Positions 45,046 to 58,802 of a stretch of DNA of 64,000 nt are shown here, one piece after another (position 1 is the stretch's first letter; each line of letters opens with the position of its first letter). Origin of the DNA: Balaenoptera acutorostrata (Eukaryota; Chordata; Mammalia; Artiodactyla; Balaenopteridae); contig NC_080068.1 of assembly GCF_949987535.1 (NCBI RefSeq), positions 80,253,254-80,317,253 of the forward strand, written 5' to 3'. The notes under the pieces were generated by a model, which was given only the letters and a program-made list of their open reading frames with translations, did not search any database and was not told the origin of the DNA. A program made the position numbers and the translations under genes.

Positions 45046-47181
45046 TTCTTAAACTTTAAGAAATGTTAGAGGTTACTGTCTAATTTTATTAGATAAAGCC
45101 TTCCAGGGACAAAATTATTTGGAGGAAAAAAATCTTCATTCTAAACATATGATAAATGATTTTCAACGTAGAATTCCAGCATACATTTCTAAGTGCCCCC
45201 AAATGCTTCACTACATAACACACAAAATTTAAGTCATGGGACACCATCTGAAAAATAAACTTCCATATCCACAGAAACTAAAAACTTTAGACGACAGTCT
45301 AAAAGCGATATTCAAAAGACTGCCCTTTTATATGCATAGGTAATTACTTAAGACAAAAATTTGTAGCTTAAATAAAAATTGTGATAATAGTAAGAACTGG
45401 CCTGTTTTATGAAGCTGACAGTTCAAACTTGAGTTTAGATAAACCATTAGCCCTCTTAGTCAGATAAATACTCTTGCTACTTCCTAGGACTTGCAGTAAA
45501 ATCAATCTAATTCAAATTATAACATTTGTGGACAGAGTATGGAACCGCCTTGACAACATCAATATTAATTTTTATAAACACAAAATAATTGATAGCATAG
45601 GGCTACCCTCTGCATATACGGTGCCTTTGTTCAAATTACTGAAAGCCAAAAACCCCTGGCCTCCCCAACCTCACAAACAAAAAGACTCTGGTATGCCAAG
45701 TGTGGGCTGGATCTCAGCCCCTGCTTGCCCTGTCGGCTGGATGCTTTTGTGCAGTATGCAACCTGCACAAACTTACCTGGCAGCCCATTCACAGCCCTGT
45801 CACCCACATCTGTGAGATCCATAGTAGTTTCCAGGAGCATGTTAGAAATTTAAACTTACTAATGCATGACTGCCAGACTTAACTGCCAGAAGGCGTTCTG
45901 GTATGGCTTATAAATATTACTTATAAACCATATTATTTACAGTTTCAAAATACTGCACCACACTAGCTTTTACAGCATTAACTGCATTCTTGAATAAAAC
46001 CTATCATGTATGTTCAAGAACCCCAAATTTCATTCAGATGAGTGGTAGAAACAGGTCTTTCCTCTCGTATCATCTCAGTCCATTTTTGGAAATAAACTGT
46101 ACTCACCGAGTGGCCATCCCCTTTCTTTCCTCTTGATCAACAGGCACATCAGAACTCTGGCCAGTAAAGGATACGAGTTAGAACTGGCCTAATCTGTTTT
46201 CCACCTAACATATTTTATACTTTATGTTTACCAAGTATGACAATAACAATACTATTTGCTGGTCCTTGACTTTCTCAGAAGTTACGTTAGATAACTTCAA
46301 TAAAAAAAAAGCTCAGACTGTATCCTAGCACAAGATACCTCAAAAGCAGAATTAAGTGGCAAATACTTTCTTCCTGAATTTAGAGATGAAGGAAATCAAT
46401 CAAAAAGAAAGTACACAAGACAAAAATGAAACAGTGTAAAGTTGCACAGAGAATGAAGCTGTCCAAGTATCAACTCCTAAGGGTGCCCAGCCCTCAGCTA
46501 ACGGTTCTCCTCCTCCCTGACCCACCTACACTCCTGGTGTGTGAGAATGAAAATCCGATCTTGTCCAAGCACCCAACCATCCCTCCACTGGCAGTTTCTC
46601 CAAGACCAGGGACTCACGTGTCACACTGAAGGGAATGAACTCCAGTACTCTTTAAATCACTTCCAGTTCCAAAATCCTACTATGCTATACAAATAAATTG
46701 GCTAATAGAATGAAAATACCAAAAAAACACAAAAAAAATCCCAACATCAGGAACATGGTGATATGTATAAAATATTATAAACTCTCAGCTGGGAAGGTAG
46801 ACCCAGCATGCCAAAGTTCATGTGAAAAAGATTTACAGATTTTAGTTGACTGTAAGCCCAGGATAAGCCAACAGAACAGCCTGAACATCAAAAGAATGAA
46901 AAAGGAAAGAAAAGCCTATGGCAGTAGGAGAAATGTCATCCTCACGTAAAAGGGGTCACAGCCCCACTGTCCTCCCTGCCCATCATGCCACACAGCAAGT
47001 TTCATTTTCGGTTTCAGAAGACTTTTTAAAAGCAGAGGCAATAAGAGTCGCAAGGTGGCTGCAAATCCATGAACGGAGGCTGGAGGACGGAGCTATGGGC
47101 TTGCAGCTCGGGCAGGGAAGACGGAAACTCACCACTGCCTTTGCAAGTCTGTCGCAGGGAAAAGGCACAGCCTCACGCGCT

Positions 47182-47185
<4 letters not shown>

Positions 47186-47218
<33 letters not shown>
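47186..47218. repeat. (CT)n microsatellite
   Basis: About 16 CT units. It gives the Ser-Leu run in the overlapping open frame, which is not a gene. Confidence 0.97.
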
Positions 47219-47222
<4 letters not shown>

Positions 47223-48459
47223 TCGGTCTCTCATGGGAAGGAAAGAAGGTGAGACACAAGTGAGAGAGAGTTCTGCTCAGAATACAACAATCTGTCTTTC
47301 CGTTTGAGCTGTGTAGAAGGGCAGGGACGTCCTGGGGACGCTGAGCCTCCTGGGGGGTGGGGGAGCACGGCCAGGCGGCTCAGACCTCCAAGCCCCCGAG
47401 TCTAGGGCCCTCCAACAGACAGGCATCGGGACCTGCCCCCTCCAAGCGCCCCGGAGCGGCACCTCCCAACCGGCAGTCTGACAGCGCGGCTCCTCCTCCC
47501 CATCCCCCCACTCCCCCAGGCTCCTCGACTGACTTCATCTTCATGAGACCAGATATTTTACAATCAGGAACATTCCTAGAGAACCAACACCGAAACCAAG
47601 GCTGACAAGAGATAAAAGCTCGCTTGCGCAGGCCAAGAGCTGCTTGGGAACGTGTCCAAGGCTTTGTCGTTTCTCCCATGCCAAGGGGACGGCTCACGGG
47701 CACCGAGAAGCCTCTGTGCCTCGCTAAAACTCAACTCTGATCTCTACATTCCACCTACCAAGCAGGAACTGCAGTCTCTGAATCCAAAAGACATTTTCAA
47801 AAGTGGGACTTCATCTTGGTTTACAAGGGTAAGAGGAAAAAAATAAAATAAAGATAAGCCCTAAGAGGAGGGAAGGGATAAGGAAATCTTGTTAGTGTAG
47901 TTCTCTCCTTTAGACTGTATTAGTAAAATGCACCTCCATTTCACAGGCATCTCAGGGAAGACTCTTCATAGGGTTCTGCTTTTCTCTCTACTCTATCTCC
48001 AGGGACCTCACCCACTCCCCAAGGCCGACAAAGATAATTTAGTGTACGTCTTAGGTCTGAATTCATTCCTAAACTTGACTCAAATTTCTAATCACCTCTC
48101 TAAGAATCACCCAGACTTTGGACACTTTGACCTTAAAACAGCCAAATCAAGCTCATCCTCTTTGCCCTAAAACAGGTCTCTCTCATTTCCTTGTTTCCCA
48201 AATGCCTTCCAGGCAAGTAGTTTGAAAGCCTGGAAAGTGCCTTCTAATCTTCTCTCTTTCTCCATTTTTCAATAAGCCATCAAGGTACAGTCTCTCACTA
48301 GGAGCCCAAAACCTCAAGCACTGGTCTAGGCCCGCACTTAACTCAGACCACAGCAAGACCCCCAGTCCTGCCTCTGGCTTCTCCCGATACATAAACCCAC
48401 CCACCCCCTCTCCACTGGCAGCCTCGTCTTCCAGAAGCCCAGCTTGGATCACATCGGCC

Positions 48460-48790
48460 TACCACTCAACAAACTTTCTAGGGCTCCAATCACTACCAAA
48501 ATACCAACCTCCCAGCCTGACCTGCAGAGCCCTCCATGCGGGTGCTCCAACCACCTCTTCCCTGTGAGCTCCCTAATTCACCATCTTTGGCAGGGAGGGA
48601 GGTCCACTCGGCTCCACTCACACACATCCTGGGCTTCTCATTTGGATGTCCGCCTCCATGCCTTTGCTCATACTGCTTCCTCCGTTCAAACGTTCCTGCT
48701 CACCCCCTGGATGGGACTGTCAAACCTCTCATTTAATCTGTTCGTCTTCTCGGGGAAACAAAGCCTCAGAGGCCTGGAACGACAGGCCTC
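48460..48790 (+). repeat. L2 (LINE-2) fragment
   Basis: CTGACCTGCAGAGCCCTCCATGC, then CCTCCATGCCTTTGCTCATACTGCTTCC and ACGTTCCTGCTC, match L2 upstream of its 3' end. Confidence 0.65.
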
Positions 48791-50744
48791 CAGTCATAGG
48801 CCGGGCTAGACAGAGCCAGACCTCCCCCCCTTCAGGGCTCTTTTTCTAGACCACACCAGGTCCCCGTGATTTGCTTTCAACAGGGATGAAAGAGAGACTT
48901 CGGCTTGAAATGCCCTTATTAGACTAAAACCTCTAAGCCCACCAAATTAAAAAAAAAAAAGAGCACAGTCCCACATTTCTAGTGACTTAGACTCACAAGC
49001 CCCACTGGTTACACTTCCCAGTTTAACCGCTAATACTGTGCGGGTGTGAAGGACTCTGTTGCCCAGCCTGGGGTCGGCCCCAAGGGCTTGAGAGCAGACT
49101 CGCCCTCTCCCCCAGAGAGGGGAGCCGGCTGCGCTCTACTGCCTGTTTATTCAATCAAGATTAAAGCAAAAAACTGTTAGATCTACAGAGCCCCGAAAAG
49201 CTGCAGAGAGAGGCGCTCCAGGACACTACAGGCTTCTCGTAACACCTACGTCCAAACCACATCTCCGGCTCCTTTTGAGAAGGACAACATTTAAGCTAAC
49301 AGTGTACAGTCGGTTCTGACTATGCCTGCTGATTAAAGTCAACAGGGAGACGGTCAAGTGGGACTTAACTGCATTTGGAAAATGATTACCTCCGTGGACC
49401 AGAAGACTACTCAGAGGCTGAGCGCCCCCCCCAGCCCACTGGGCTGTGCGGCTTCTGTGTAAGGACTTCTGCACACACCCACCTGCCGCTCCGAGAGGCA
49501 GGAATTGTGTCTTTCTCATCTGTGTCCCAAGTGTCTGGCGCAGAGAAGATGCACGATCGATGGGTGGTGACTGACACTGAACTTGAAAGAGAAGCTGTAT
49601 ATCTTGGCCGAAAATATCTGGAAATACCACAGGCTTCCCCTAAGTAGTGTGGTAACCGCAAAATAATTAAAACAGTATTGTGTGCTCTGGTGGTCTAGCT
49701 CATTGAGCTCTTCCTCTGGGGGAAAAGATCCAGAGATTACAATCTCAACTAGTTTAAACACTACAGAATTTATAAAAATCAAACCCTGGTACTATGTTCT
49801 TTCAGCTACCCTAAAATTGGGTGATACTGCCTTGACTGAAACTCCACTGTACTCTAAATTCATGCATTTTCAAATGTGGGAAGAGAATCCCTTCCATTCA
49901 CCTAGAAACAGTCATATGGCTATTTTGGGAACTAAAAGAGGGTTCTGACCATACCAAAAGCACTAGCAAACTTCATGCTCATTATACAATTAATTTGGTA
50001 ATAATCAAAACACAAGGGGCCACAAACTCATTACTCATAAGCAGGTTTATGGTTTGTGTTTCTGAAGTCACATTTTACAATTAAAGCTCTAATATTTTAA
50101 GTTTGGAAACTTACATGTGTAAGAAAACAAAAAGCCTGACACAATAGAGACCATCACAATAGCATGTGTAAATGTCTCTAAGCAAATACTGTCTCAAAGA
50201 TCTTAGGATTTATTTTCACCTAATGACTGATTTCCTCTGGGTCCACCCTGTGAAAAGAACTTCCGCAAAATACTCATTTGGCTGAGTCTCTGCCTTAGGC
50301 AGGCCTACAATTATGAACTCTGCTAAACAAATAAACTTCCTTCCTATTTTTAAAGTTTTCCAAAATTGGAGAATCTACATCTTTGGTTGGCACACTATTT
50401 CCTGGACTTTAACAGCCCTGGCAGTGAAGAAATTCTTCACAGTATTTTGAGAGATGAAAAGTACTTCAGAAACAGTGCAGCAGCTGCTCCCTACCTCTAT
50501 TTTAGGGAAGGGGAAATCAAGGCAGAGTTGTGACCCTGGGTGCGGTCACACAGGCGGCTGGTGGCAGAGGCCTGTGTAATTCTCTCTGCCTCTCTATCCC
50601 CTTATCGGATCTAAATGACTTGTGGTCTGACGAAAGCATTCTGCTCTTGTTCTGTACTCGTGAACCAGGGCTTATGTTTAATTCATGAAGAATGTGATAA
50701 AACAACAGGAAAAAGCCTCAGTATCATGCTGAGTACCAAGTGAT

Positions 50745-50905
50745 GCAAAGAGCTGCAAAGCGCTCTGGACTAAGAGTCAGAACACCTTGTTTTAATCTCA
50801 GCTGTGACTTTGGGGAAACCACCTCACCTCTGGAGGACCCAATGTTATCATCTTTCAAAAGAGGGAACAGAACTAATAAGCAACTGTAAAGGTCATCTCC
50901 ACCCC
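50745..50905 (+). repeat. MIR fragment
   Basis: CTCTGGACTAAGAGTCAGAACACC, TGTGACTTTGGGGAAACCACCTCACCTCTGGAGG and GTAAAGGTC follow MIR. Confidence 0.7.
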
Positions 50906-50939
50906 CTAAATGCAATGAAGAAGATGACGGTGATGGCTC

Positions 50940-51170
50940 ACTCTTATTAAGTGTTTAATCTAAGCCAGACATTGTTCTAAGTATGTTATGTGGATAAATC
51001 CTCAACAGCCTGGAAGATGGCTCTTATCCCCAATTTTAAGGATGAACACATTCATGCACAAACAGAAGGGACGTGTCCAAGGTGGCACCTCCACTGGGAA
51101 CAGATGGAGATCTGTCCCAGGCCACTGGCTCCAGGAGCCCTCTCTTCTGTATCAAAGGTGGACAGTCTAA
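50940..51170 (-). repeat. MIR fragment
   Basis: TTAAGTGTTTAATCTAAGCCAGACATTGTTCTAAGTATG, then TTATCCCCAATTTTAAGGATGAAC, are reverse MIR. It lies tail to tail with the plus-strand MIR before it. Confidence 0.7.
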
Positions 51171-52094
51171 GATGACCGCCCTGACTTGCAGTAACAGAGA
51201 CATTCCAGACTGAGAACAATCATCGTGATCCTTCAACACGATGTTCTATAAGACCAAAGGCCCAGGGAAGTGTAACCTGAAGTATGTCAAGAAATTTAAT
51301 GGAAATATATGGCTACATCCACCCCATTGCCTAGACGAGCTCACCCTAAAGAGTGCTTGACAGTTTACATTCACTCACCTCATCTCATGTGACACCCAAA
51401 CAGGACTACGTGGTGGGCAGCAGGGCAAAGATCACCACTCCCATGGCATCGAGCCAAGGCTAAACAGCAACACAGGCAAACCTGGGCCTCCGACCCATGC
51501 CTTTAACTTCCCGTCTGGTGTCCTGTCGCAGGCTGGAGGAGATGCCACTGTGGCAGGACGCTCTGGAATCATTCCTAACATAAAGAGCACTTTCCAGAGA
51601 AGCTGAATAACTACAAAGCATGGTTCCATGGTGCTTGGAAAAGAACATCAGATAATAAGTGATATTTCTCTAAAGCTCAAAACTCAAGTCAACAAGAAAA
51701 TTGAAAACTCAGCCTTACGGTCACCTCAAAACTGACCTCTTTCAGTCTTTCATTTAATTGTCCTAACATTCCCCAATTTTGACCCATCTTCAATTTTCTA
51801 TTGGTGATTTTCCTCTTATTTCCTGTTTTCTTCCCTCCCTAACCAAGAACACCATGAAATTCGGGCATTCAAAAAATATGAGCTCCTTCTTGAATAGCTT
51901 CAATCTTATACACCTATTTTTAAAGGCAGCCAATTTGAATGTTTTTTACCTCTCACCAATGGGAGAAAAAAAAGTTCAGTCTTTCAGTGGGAAAGGATAT
52001 TTTTCTAAGTTCTGACCACCCTTGTTTCGTATCCTGAACATGTGTTGTAATCCATTTATTACAGAGTAGCATAGGTACAACAGATAAAACATGA

Positions 52095-52290
52095 ATTCAG
52101 AACCAGACAGTTCAAGCTTTAATCTTAGTAGCTACGACAAGTTGCCTAACTTCTGTGAACTTCAGTTTCTTCATACATCTTTCCCAAAAAAGGGGGAAAG
52201 GAATAATACCACTACTTCCAGGATTACTTAGAAGCCGACTACTCCCAAAACAATGGCTGGCACATATTAACTGCTCAAAAATGTAATCAT
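52095..52290 (+). repeat. MIR fragment
   Basis: TAGTAGCTACGACAAGTTGCCTAACTTCTGTGAACTTCAGTTTCTTC, then ACAATGGCTGGCACATATTAACTGCTC, match MIR end to end. Confidence 0.8.
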
Positions 52291-52834
52291 CTCTTCCTTT
52301 CCTCGGTTGCATTAACACTATAAATCCGCTCTGCAAGTGACATTTCTCTGAGAAAACTCACTCTCCCTTACTGGAGGAGAAGAGATACGGTATACGCACC
52401 TGCTTCATGTCCCACAGGACGCCCTCCTGGGAACAGGAGCCCAGTACTGGGGGAGCTATGTCACCACACTGGACTTTGGCAACTTCCACTCTCTTGAAAT
52501 ACTCAGGTCCTGGTTTCTTCCTACACACAGTTCACACAGCTGGTCAGGCCTCCCAGGCTCTTGAGCATTTATGACAATGACACCCTTCATGTGTCACGTC
52601 AGAGAATCTCCATACACCCCAACAGACTACTCACTTCATGCTTCTTTTCTTTGCCTTTTTCCTTGCAGGCCCCTTGACCTACTCTGAAATGCATATGCAT
52701 AAAGTCAGGTGACTAAATAAAATATTCTTAACTACAACCTATTGATAGACATGCATACTTTTGATTTTAGAAAAATAATTTAGAGAAAAGTACAAACAAA
52801 TCAACAGGGCAACATTAACAAGGTGTGCAAAACC

Positions 52835-53010
52835 AAGGGGTCTGGGGCCTTGGGTTTAGTTCTGCCCCAACTAGCTATACGATCTATATTAAGTCACCTA
52901 ATTGCCCTGGGTCTCAGTTTCCTCATGTAGAAGAGAAAATAGAAATACATTCTGGTTACATCAGAATGACCACTGTGCCACAATTACCAACAGGTGTGTC
53001 CATGCCCTAG
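52835..53010 (+). repeat. MIR fragment
   Basis: CTGCCCCAACTAGCTATACGATC, then CCTGGGTCTCAGTTTCCTCATG, match the MIR core; the 3' part is decayed. Confidence 0.7.
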
Positions 53011-53271
53011 GGTGTGCTGGGATGAAACAAAGGGTTGCTCTTAATTCTGAATCTCCCTGTATCTGGGTAATTTACTTAATGTGATGTGCTGTCCTTACGG
53101 TTAAAAAATCATTGGTCTCAAAAGAAAGGCGAACAGAGTTAGAGAGCAACCCTGAATAATTCCAAAACATGCTAGAAAACTACCAAGAGTATATCCTAAC
53201 TATTCTTTTTCATAATCCATCACATAGATGACCTACAACTCAATCATCTTTCTTTAAAGACTTAGCTCAGG

Positions 53272-53433
53272 GTCCTCCCTGGTGGTCCAATGGTTAAGAC
53301 TCCGCACTCCCCATGCAGGGGGCCCAGGTTTGATCCCTGGTAGGGGAACTAGATCCCACACGCATGCCGCAACTAAGAGCCTGCATGCCGCAACTAAGAC
53401 CCGGCGTGGCCAAAACAAATAAATAAATAAATA
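53272..53433 (+). repeat. Short CHR-type SINE
   Basis: It starts GGTCCTCCCTGGTGGTCCAATGG with B box GGTTTGATCC and ends (AAAT)n. An imperfect 15-bp duplication (AAAGACTTAGCTCAG versus AAAGACTGAGTTCAG) flanks it. The flanking sequence is L2, so it landed inside an L2. Confidence 0.88.
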
Positions 53434-53444
53434 AAGACTGAGTT

Positions 53445-53640
53445 CAGATATCCTCTCCTCTAAAGTCTCCCCAGACTCCCCGGCTGAGTGACCCCCTGTG
53501 CATACAACTGTATTATCCCACTAAATTAAATTATCTTCACAGGGGCCCTCCCCCTGCTAAATTGCAAGCTGCTCAAAGGCTGAGCCTGTGTCCTACTCTT
53601 CTCTGGATCCACAGCACTTACCACCACGCATTCAAAAAAA
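53445..53640 (+). repeat. L2 (LINE-2) 3' part
   Basis: AGTCTCCCCAGACTCCCCGGCTGAGTGACC, then TTGCAAGCTGCTCAAAGGCTGAGCCTGTGTCC and CCACAGCACTTACC, follow L2. The upstream piece may continue left of the SINE at 53272. Confidence 0.65.
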
Positions 53641-54199
53641 AACCACGGACTTAAACTGCAAACTCAACCACGTTTTAAATAGTTTACGTTTGCAGACACT
53701 CTTCATAATTTCTTAAGCAAATTTTGACATTATTTTATTTTAAAATAGGACCTATAAAAAAAGAGATAAATACAGAACACGTTATTAATTTTATAGGTGA
53801 GAAAGGCTCAGCAAAGTTAACTTAGCCCCCAGCTCAACCAAAGTGAACAAGCCCTGTGAGTCTAATCCCATCGTAACACGTGACAGATATAAAAATAATC
53901 TGCATAAGTACCAAAGGTCATGAAAACTAAGAAAATCCTTTTTCATCACATCTTTCTTTTAAATCTAACAAACAGTATAGACTGCTGGTTCATCACTCTT
54001 CCAATAGCAAATATAGAGGTAACAGAAATAATGGAAAAATGAAAGGTACTTAAGTCTAGATTCACAAATATAAGCAAATAATTTTTTCCTTTTCTATAAC
54101 TTTTATAAACGTTCCTGAATACCAATACATATATTATGAAATACAATTCAAAAAGACTAATTTATTATTTCTACTCTTTAAAAGTTATCAAAAGAAAGG

Positions 54200-55121
54200 A
54201 AGGGCTCCACATCACATGTCATTAGGAAAATGCAAATTAAAGCAACAATGAGATACCGTTACACACCTATTCAAATGGCCACAATCTGGAACACCGACAA
54301 TACCAAATGCTGATGAGGATGTGGAGTAAAAGGAACTCTCATTCACTGCTGGTAGAAATGCAAAAGGGTACAACCACTCTGGAAAGCAGTTTGGCAGCTT
54401 CTTACAAAACTAAACTTACTCTCACCATATGATCCCACAATCGTTCTCCCTGATGTTTACCCAAAGGAGTTGAAAACGTGTGTCCACACAAAAACCCACA
54501 CAAAGATGTTTATAGCAGCTTTATTCATAACAGCCAAAACTTGGAAGCAACTGAAATGTCCTTCTATAGATGAACAGATAAACTGTGGTCCATCCAGACA
54601 ATGGGATATTATTCAGTGCTAAAAAGAAATGAGTGATCCAGCCATGAAAGGCACTGGAGAAACTTAAATGTACATTATTAAGTGAAGGAAGCCAATCTGA
54701 AAAGGATACATACTTTATGATTCCAACTATATGACATTCTGGAAAAGGCAAAACTATAAAGATCAGCGGCTGCCAGGGGTTGGAAGAAGGAAGGGATGAA
54801 TAGGCAGAGCACAGAGAATTTTTAGGGCAGGGAAACTATTTGGTGTGATATTACAGATACATGCCATTATACATTTGTCCAAATGCATGGAATGTACAAC
54901 GCCAATAATGAACCACAGTGTAAAACATGGACTTTGGGTGATAATGATGTGTCAATGCAAGTTCATCAATTGTGACTAATGTACCACACACTGATTGGGG
55001 ATATTGATGATAGGGGAGGCTCTTCCATGTGTGGGAACCGAGGCTGTATGGGAAATCTCTGTACCTTTTGCTCAATTTTGCCATGAACCTAAAATTGCTC
55101 AAAAAATAAAGTCCATTTAAA
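54200..55121 (+). mobile_element. Old L1 3'-end, about 0.9 kb
   Basis: It reads from CACATCACATGTCATTAGGAAAATGC through TTTGGCAGCTTCTTACAAAACTAAAC to GCTCAAAAAATAAAGTCC. A possible 10-bp duplication AAAAGAAAGG lies at 54190-54199 and 55122-55131. It is closely related to the copy at 14550-15372 but extends further 5'. Confidence 0.9.
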
Positions 55122-55534
55122 AAAAGAAAGGGGGTAATTTGAGTCTATTTTTCAAAAATAATCTGATGCCTAGTCTATTATAATATCCTAATGGTATTTG
55201 GGGCAAAGTTAAATATCCTCAAAAAGAGGAAAGGCCATCGAAGTATTTTTTTTAATTTGATAAGCTGAATAGTTAATACCTAAAATGTTCAAATTTTTTA
55301 AACAGTGCAAGAGTATGCAATGCAAATTTTTCCTTTCACTCCTATTCTCCAAACACCCAATTTTCAAAGTGGTTGATTTTTTTTTTTAAGTTTTATTTCA
55401 TGGGACACTATTTCCACTATTGTCCTCCCAGATACAAGTGGCTATTCTGAAATCATGGCATTTGTTCCAAAAACTATGAGCAGCTCCCATGTCTAATCGT
55501 AGGTATAACAGAAAATATTTAAACTGAGAACCTT

Positions 55535-55690
55535 GCTCCTCAAAGTGTGGTCCCCAGACTGGCAGCATTAGCATCATCACCTGTGAGCTTGTTGGAAGTG
55601 CAGAATTTTGAGTTCCATCCCAGACCTACTAAAGTAGAACTACATTTTAACAAGATGCCCAAGCGATCTGTACGCACTGGTATACATGGC
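55535..55690 (+). repeat. MER5-type hAT fragment
   Basis: CTCCTCAAAGTGTGGTCCCCAGACTGGCAGCATTAGCATCATCACCTG, then CCATCCCAGACCTACTAAAG, match MER5. Confidence 0.8.
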
Positions 55691-57169
55691 AACGCCACCT
55701 CTGTTTTCGTAGAGCTTACAGGCTAAGGAGATAAAATATTCAGATAACTGCAACGAAGGATACACAGGATAGACTACGCAGCTACAAGGGTTTGGGGAGA
55801 GATCAGCTTTGGTCCCTGAGGGTCTCCACTGCCCCAAGATAAAATGCCAGCTCCTGTGAAGGGGTCTGTGTGCCATGCACATCCTCGTCCCAGCACATCT
55901 GTTCAGCTCACCCTCTGCTACCCCCTACCGCAGATTTCCTGCCAGCCTGACCAACAGCCTGTCACTGGGCTTCCTCCAACGCGCCTGCAGGCCTCTGCAA
56001 GTGCTACCCCGGCACACCCTGCCCCTCCCCGGCCACCTCCTCCTTGGCCACCTTCGGGAAGGGGCAGGAGCCCCTCCCGGCTCTCCCAGCTAGCTGAGGT
56101 CTACCCTCCCCTGCTAGAGGAGCTCCTCCAGGGCAGAGGAAATGCCTAGGGGTTATTTTCTACCCAGTTTAGTATGCTCATCCAATCAGTGAATGAATGA
56201 ATGAGAGATGCTTCAGGGAAGGGATGAGGACGAGAGAAGGGCTTAGTCAGTCAGAAATGGAAGATCACTGCAGAGGCACATTTAGGCTAAGATCGGATTA
56301 GCATATCTGTCTCGGGAGAACAAACTATAATTTGCTTTTTTCTCATTATGAGATCTGCTCCAGGCAGTGTTCCGTTGTGGATTAGGTGGGGTTTCTACCC
56401 CTGCTTTTCTCCATTCTCTACTCCTAAAACCAACGTGTGCCCGAATTATTGCCACTCTAAGCAACTAGAGCTCCCGAAGCGCAGAGACAGGCTGCTGCCA
56501 CTACCCAGCAAGCACCCCACAGGAGCGCCGCTGAAATCCTGGTCGGGGCTACACCAGCTCTGCTTAGCAGACACAGCAAATTTTTCAAATTCAAGGAGTG
56601 GCTTGACTACAAGTTCTTCCCTCTTCATTCAACTCAAACATGCACTAATTAAAAGTAATATAAGTCTACAGACAAAAAAAATGTTAATACATATTTTAAA
56701 ATTTTCCATCACAACCTAGGACACAACCTCAGCAACAAACCGACATCAGAATGACTTGAAGCAAGACAACAGAACTGCCGCCTACATACTAGCTACAGGC
56801 AGATTCACACCTTCCAGGAAGGCTGCTGTGCGATAACAGACAGAAGAATAAGTCCAACTGGTCAGAGGCACCCAAGGTGGGCTGATCCAGTCTGCAGGAA
56901 ACCTCAAAGGTAAGTAAGGAAGCCCAACGCCAGGACACAAGTATGCCTGCGAGCTGTGGTTAGAGGCAGCTAAGCAAAGCACAAACTGTGCTTGCATTCA
57001 ACACAGGAGAAGCAGTTTGTTACTCAGTCACTTGCACCAACCTCAGACGCTGGGTCACAATCATTTCATATGTATCTGAGGTATCACTACCGCCTTCTGC
57101 CTGACCACACCAGCCTCCTCAGCGGTGCCCTTGGCTTCCACCCAAAGCAGACATCACTCCTCGCTTTCA

Positions 57170-57655
57170 CGCCCACAGCACTTACAAGCAAACCCTGCAC
57201 AGTGCCTGCAGAGCCCTCCACAGCCTGGCCCAGATCAGCCCTCCCCAACTCAGGGCCCAGCTCTCCACGCTTCACCTGCCTTCTTCCTGCTGCTCTACCA
57301 GGCCCACCTCCAGGCCTGTTCCCTGCTGCTCCCTCCCCCTGGAACATCTTCAGGGCCCTCTTACCACTCAGGTGAAATGCCACCTCCCTGCCACCCAGGC
57401 CCCACGCACTCTCAACCAAACCACCCTGCTAACTTGCCTTCCTAATACTCACCACCATCTGCAATTACCTTGCTTATGCTTGTTTCCTTCTTCACTGTCT
57501 CTCCCGCCTAGAATTTGAACGCCATGAAAACAGGCACCTGGTCTGCCTATTCACTGCTCAACTCCAGCTCCTCAAACAGTACCCGGCACATAGTAGGTGC
57601 TCAATAACTGTATCCGTGTTGAACACATTTGTTAAATAACTTGTTGAATGAATAA
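57170..57655 (+). repeat. L2 (LINE-2) 3'-end, long copy
   Basis: GAGCCCTCCACAGCCTGGCCCAG, CTCAGGTGAAATGCCACCTCC, GAATTTGAACGCCATGAAAACAGGCACC and CGGCACATAGTAGGTGCTCAATAACTG run in L2 order over nearly 500 bp. The Pro/Ser-rich open frames here are antisense or sense shadows of L2. Confidence 0.9.
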
Positions 57656-57812
57656 TGGCTATAAAACCCACGTTTTAAGCAAAGCCAAAATATGAAAAAC
57701 CTGGTTTTACATAAAATATTAATCAGTGATTGAGCACAAGTTTACAAAAGGACTCCTTCCCTAATGCATTTTTAAATATTTGGCTTACAAAGCTTCAGTG
57801 TGCACATTTTTT

Positions 57813-57964
57813 AAATATTTATTTATTTGGCTGTGCCGGGTCTTGGTTGAGGCACGCGGGATCTTCGTTGCGGCATGTGGGATCTATTTCCCTGACCAGG
57901 GATCGAACCCGGGCCCCCTGCATTGGGAGCACAAGTCTTAACCAGTGGACCATCAGGGAAGGCC
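57813..57964 (-). repeat. Short CHR-type SINE
   Basis: TTTATTTATTTGGCTGTGCCGGGTC is the tail side and GACCATCAGGGAAGGCCC the head in reverse. A short duplication GCACATTTTT flanks it. Confidence 0.88.
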
Positions 57965-58465
57965 CGCACATTTTTAAAAGATAAACCTTTGGCACAAAAT
58001 GAACTAATTCCTTCAGGGCATGAACAGTGCCTGGTACACAGAAGGTACCCACTAAATATCTGCTGAATACATATATAAGCACTGGAAAATAGCTTAATAC
58101 AAGGCATGAGCTATATGAAACTGGACTTGGATTTGAGAACACAGCAAATTTAGCTATATTTAGGTCCCATTTTCCATTTCATCTGATAAACTGACATATA
58201 TATTTTTAAAATCCACTAATTTGAGATACTAGCAGTAATGTTAGCCATCATCTTTACAGGTGGGTGCAGATCCAAGGGAATTCAGAAAGTTACCTGGCAG
58301 TTCTGTTGCTGTTAGTCTTCACCAATAGGTAAGTGGAGGCATAGAAACAATCAACAGAAATACTCAGAACTGCCAGGGATGTCTGTGGACTTAGTATAAA
58401 AATCACAAAGCTAGAGAAACTTGTTTTTATTTATATACTGTAATCTATGTAAAAACTCCACTGTT

Positions 58466-58802
58466 GGGACTTCCCTGGTGGCGCAGTGGTTAAGAATCCA
58501 CCTGCCAATGCAGGGGACATGGGTTCCCAGCCCTGGCCCGGGAAGATCCCACACGGCGCAGAGCAACTAAGCCCATGCGCCACAACTACTGAGCCTGCGC
58601 TCTAGAGCCTGCGAGCCACAACTACTGAAGCCCGTGCATCTGGAGCCCGTGCTCCGCAACAAGAGAAGCCACCGCAATCAGAAGCCCTCACACCGCAATG
58701 AAGAGTAGCCCCCGCTCGCCACAACCAGAGAAAGCCCGTGTGCAGCAACAAACACCCAACACAGCCATAAATAAATAGATAAATTTATTTTTTTAAAAAA
58801 AC
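58466..58802 (+). repeat. CHR SINE, long form
   Basis: It starts GGGACTTCCCTGGTGGCGCAG and ends in AAATAAATAGATAAATTT and A's. Only a short AAACTCC duplication is visible on both sides. Confidence 0.92.

Noticed and set aside
46918..47307. 129-residue plus-strand open frame with Ser-Leu run
   Set aside because: The run comes from the (CT)n microsatellite, and the remaining sequence has no recognisable family or splice structure.
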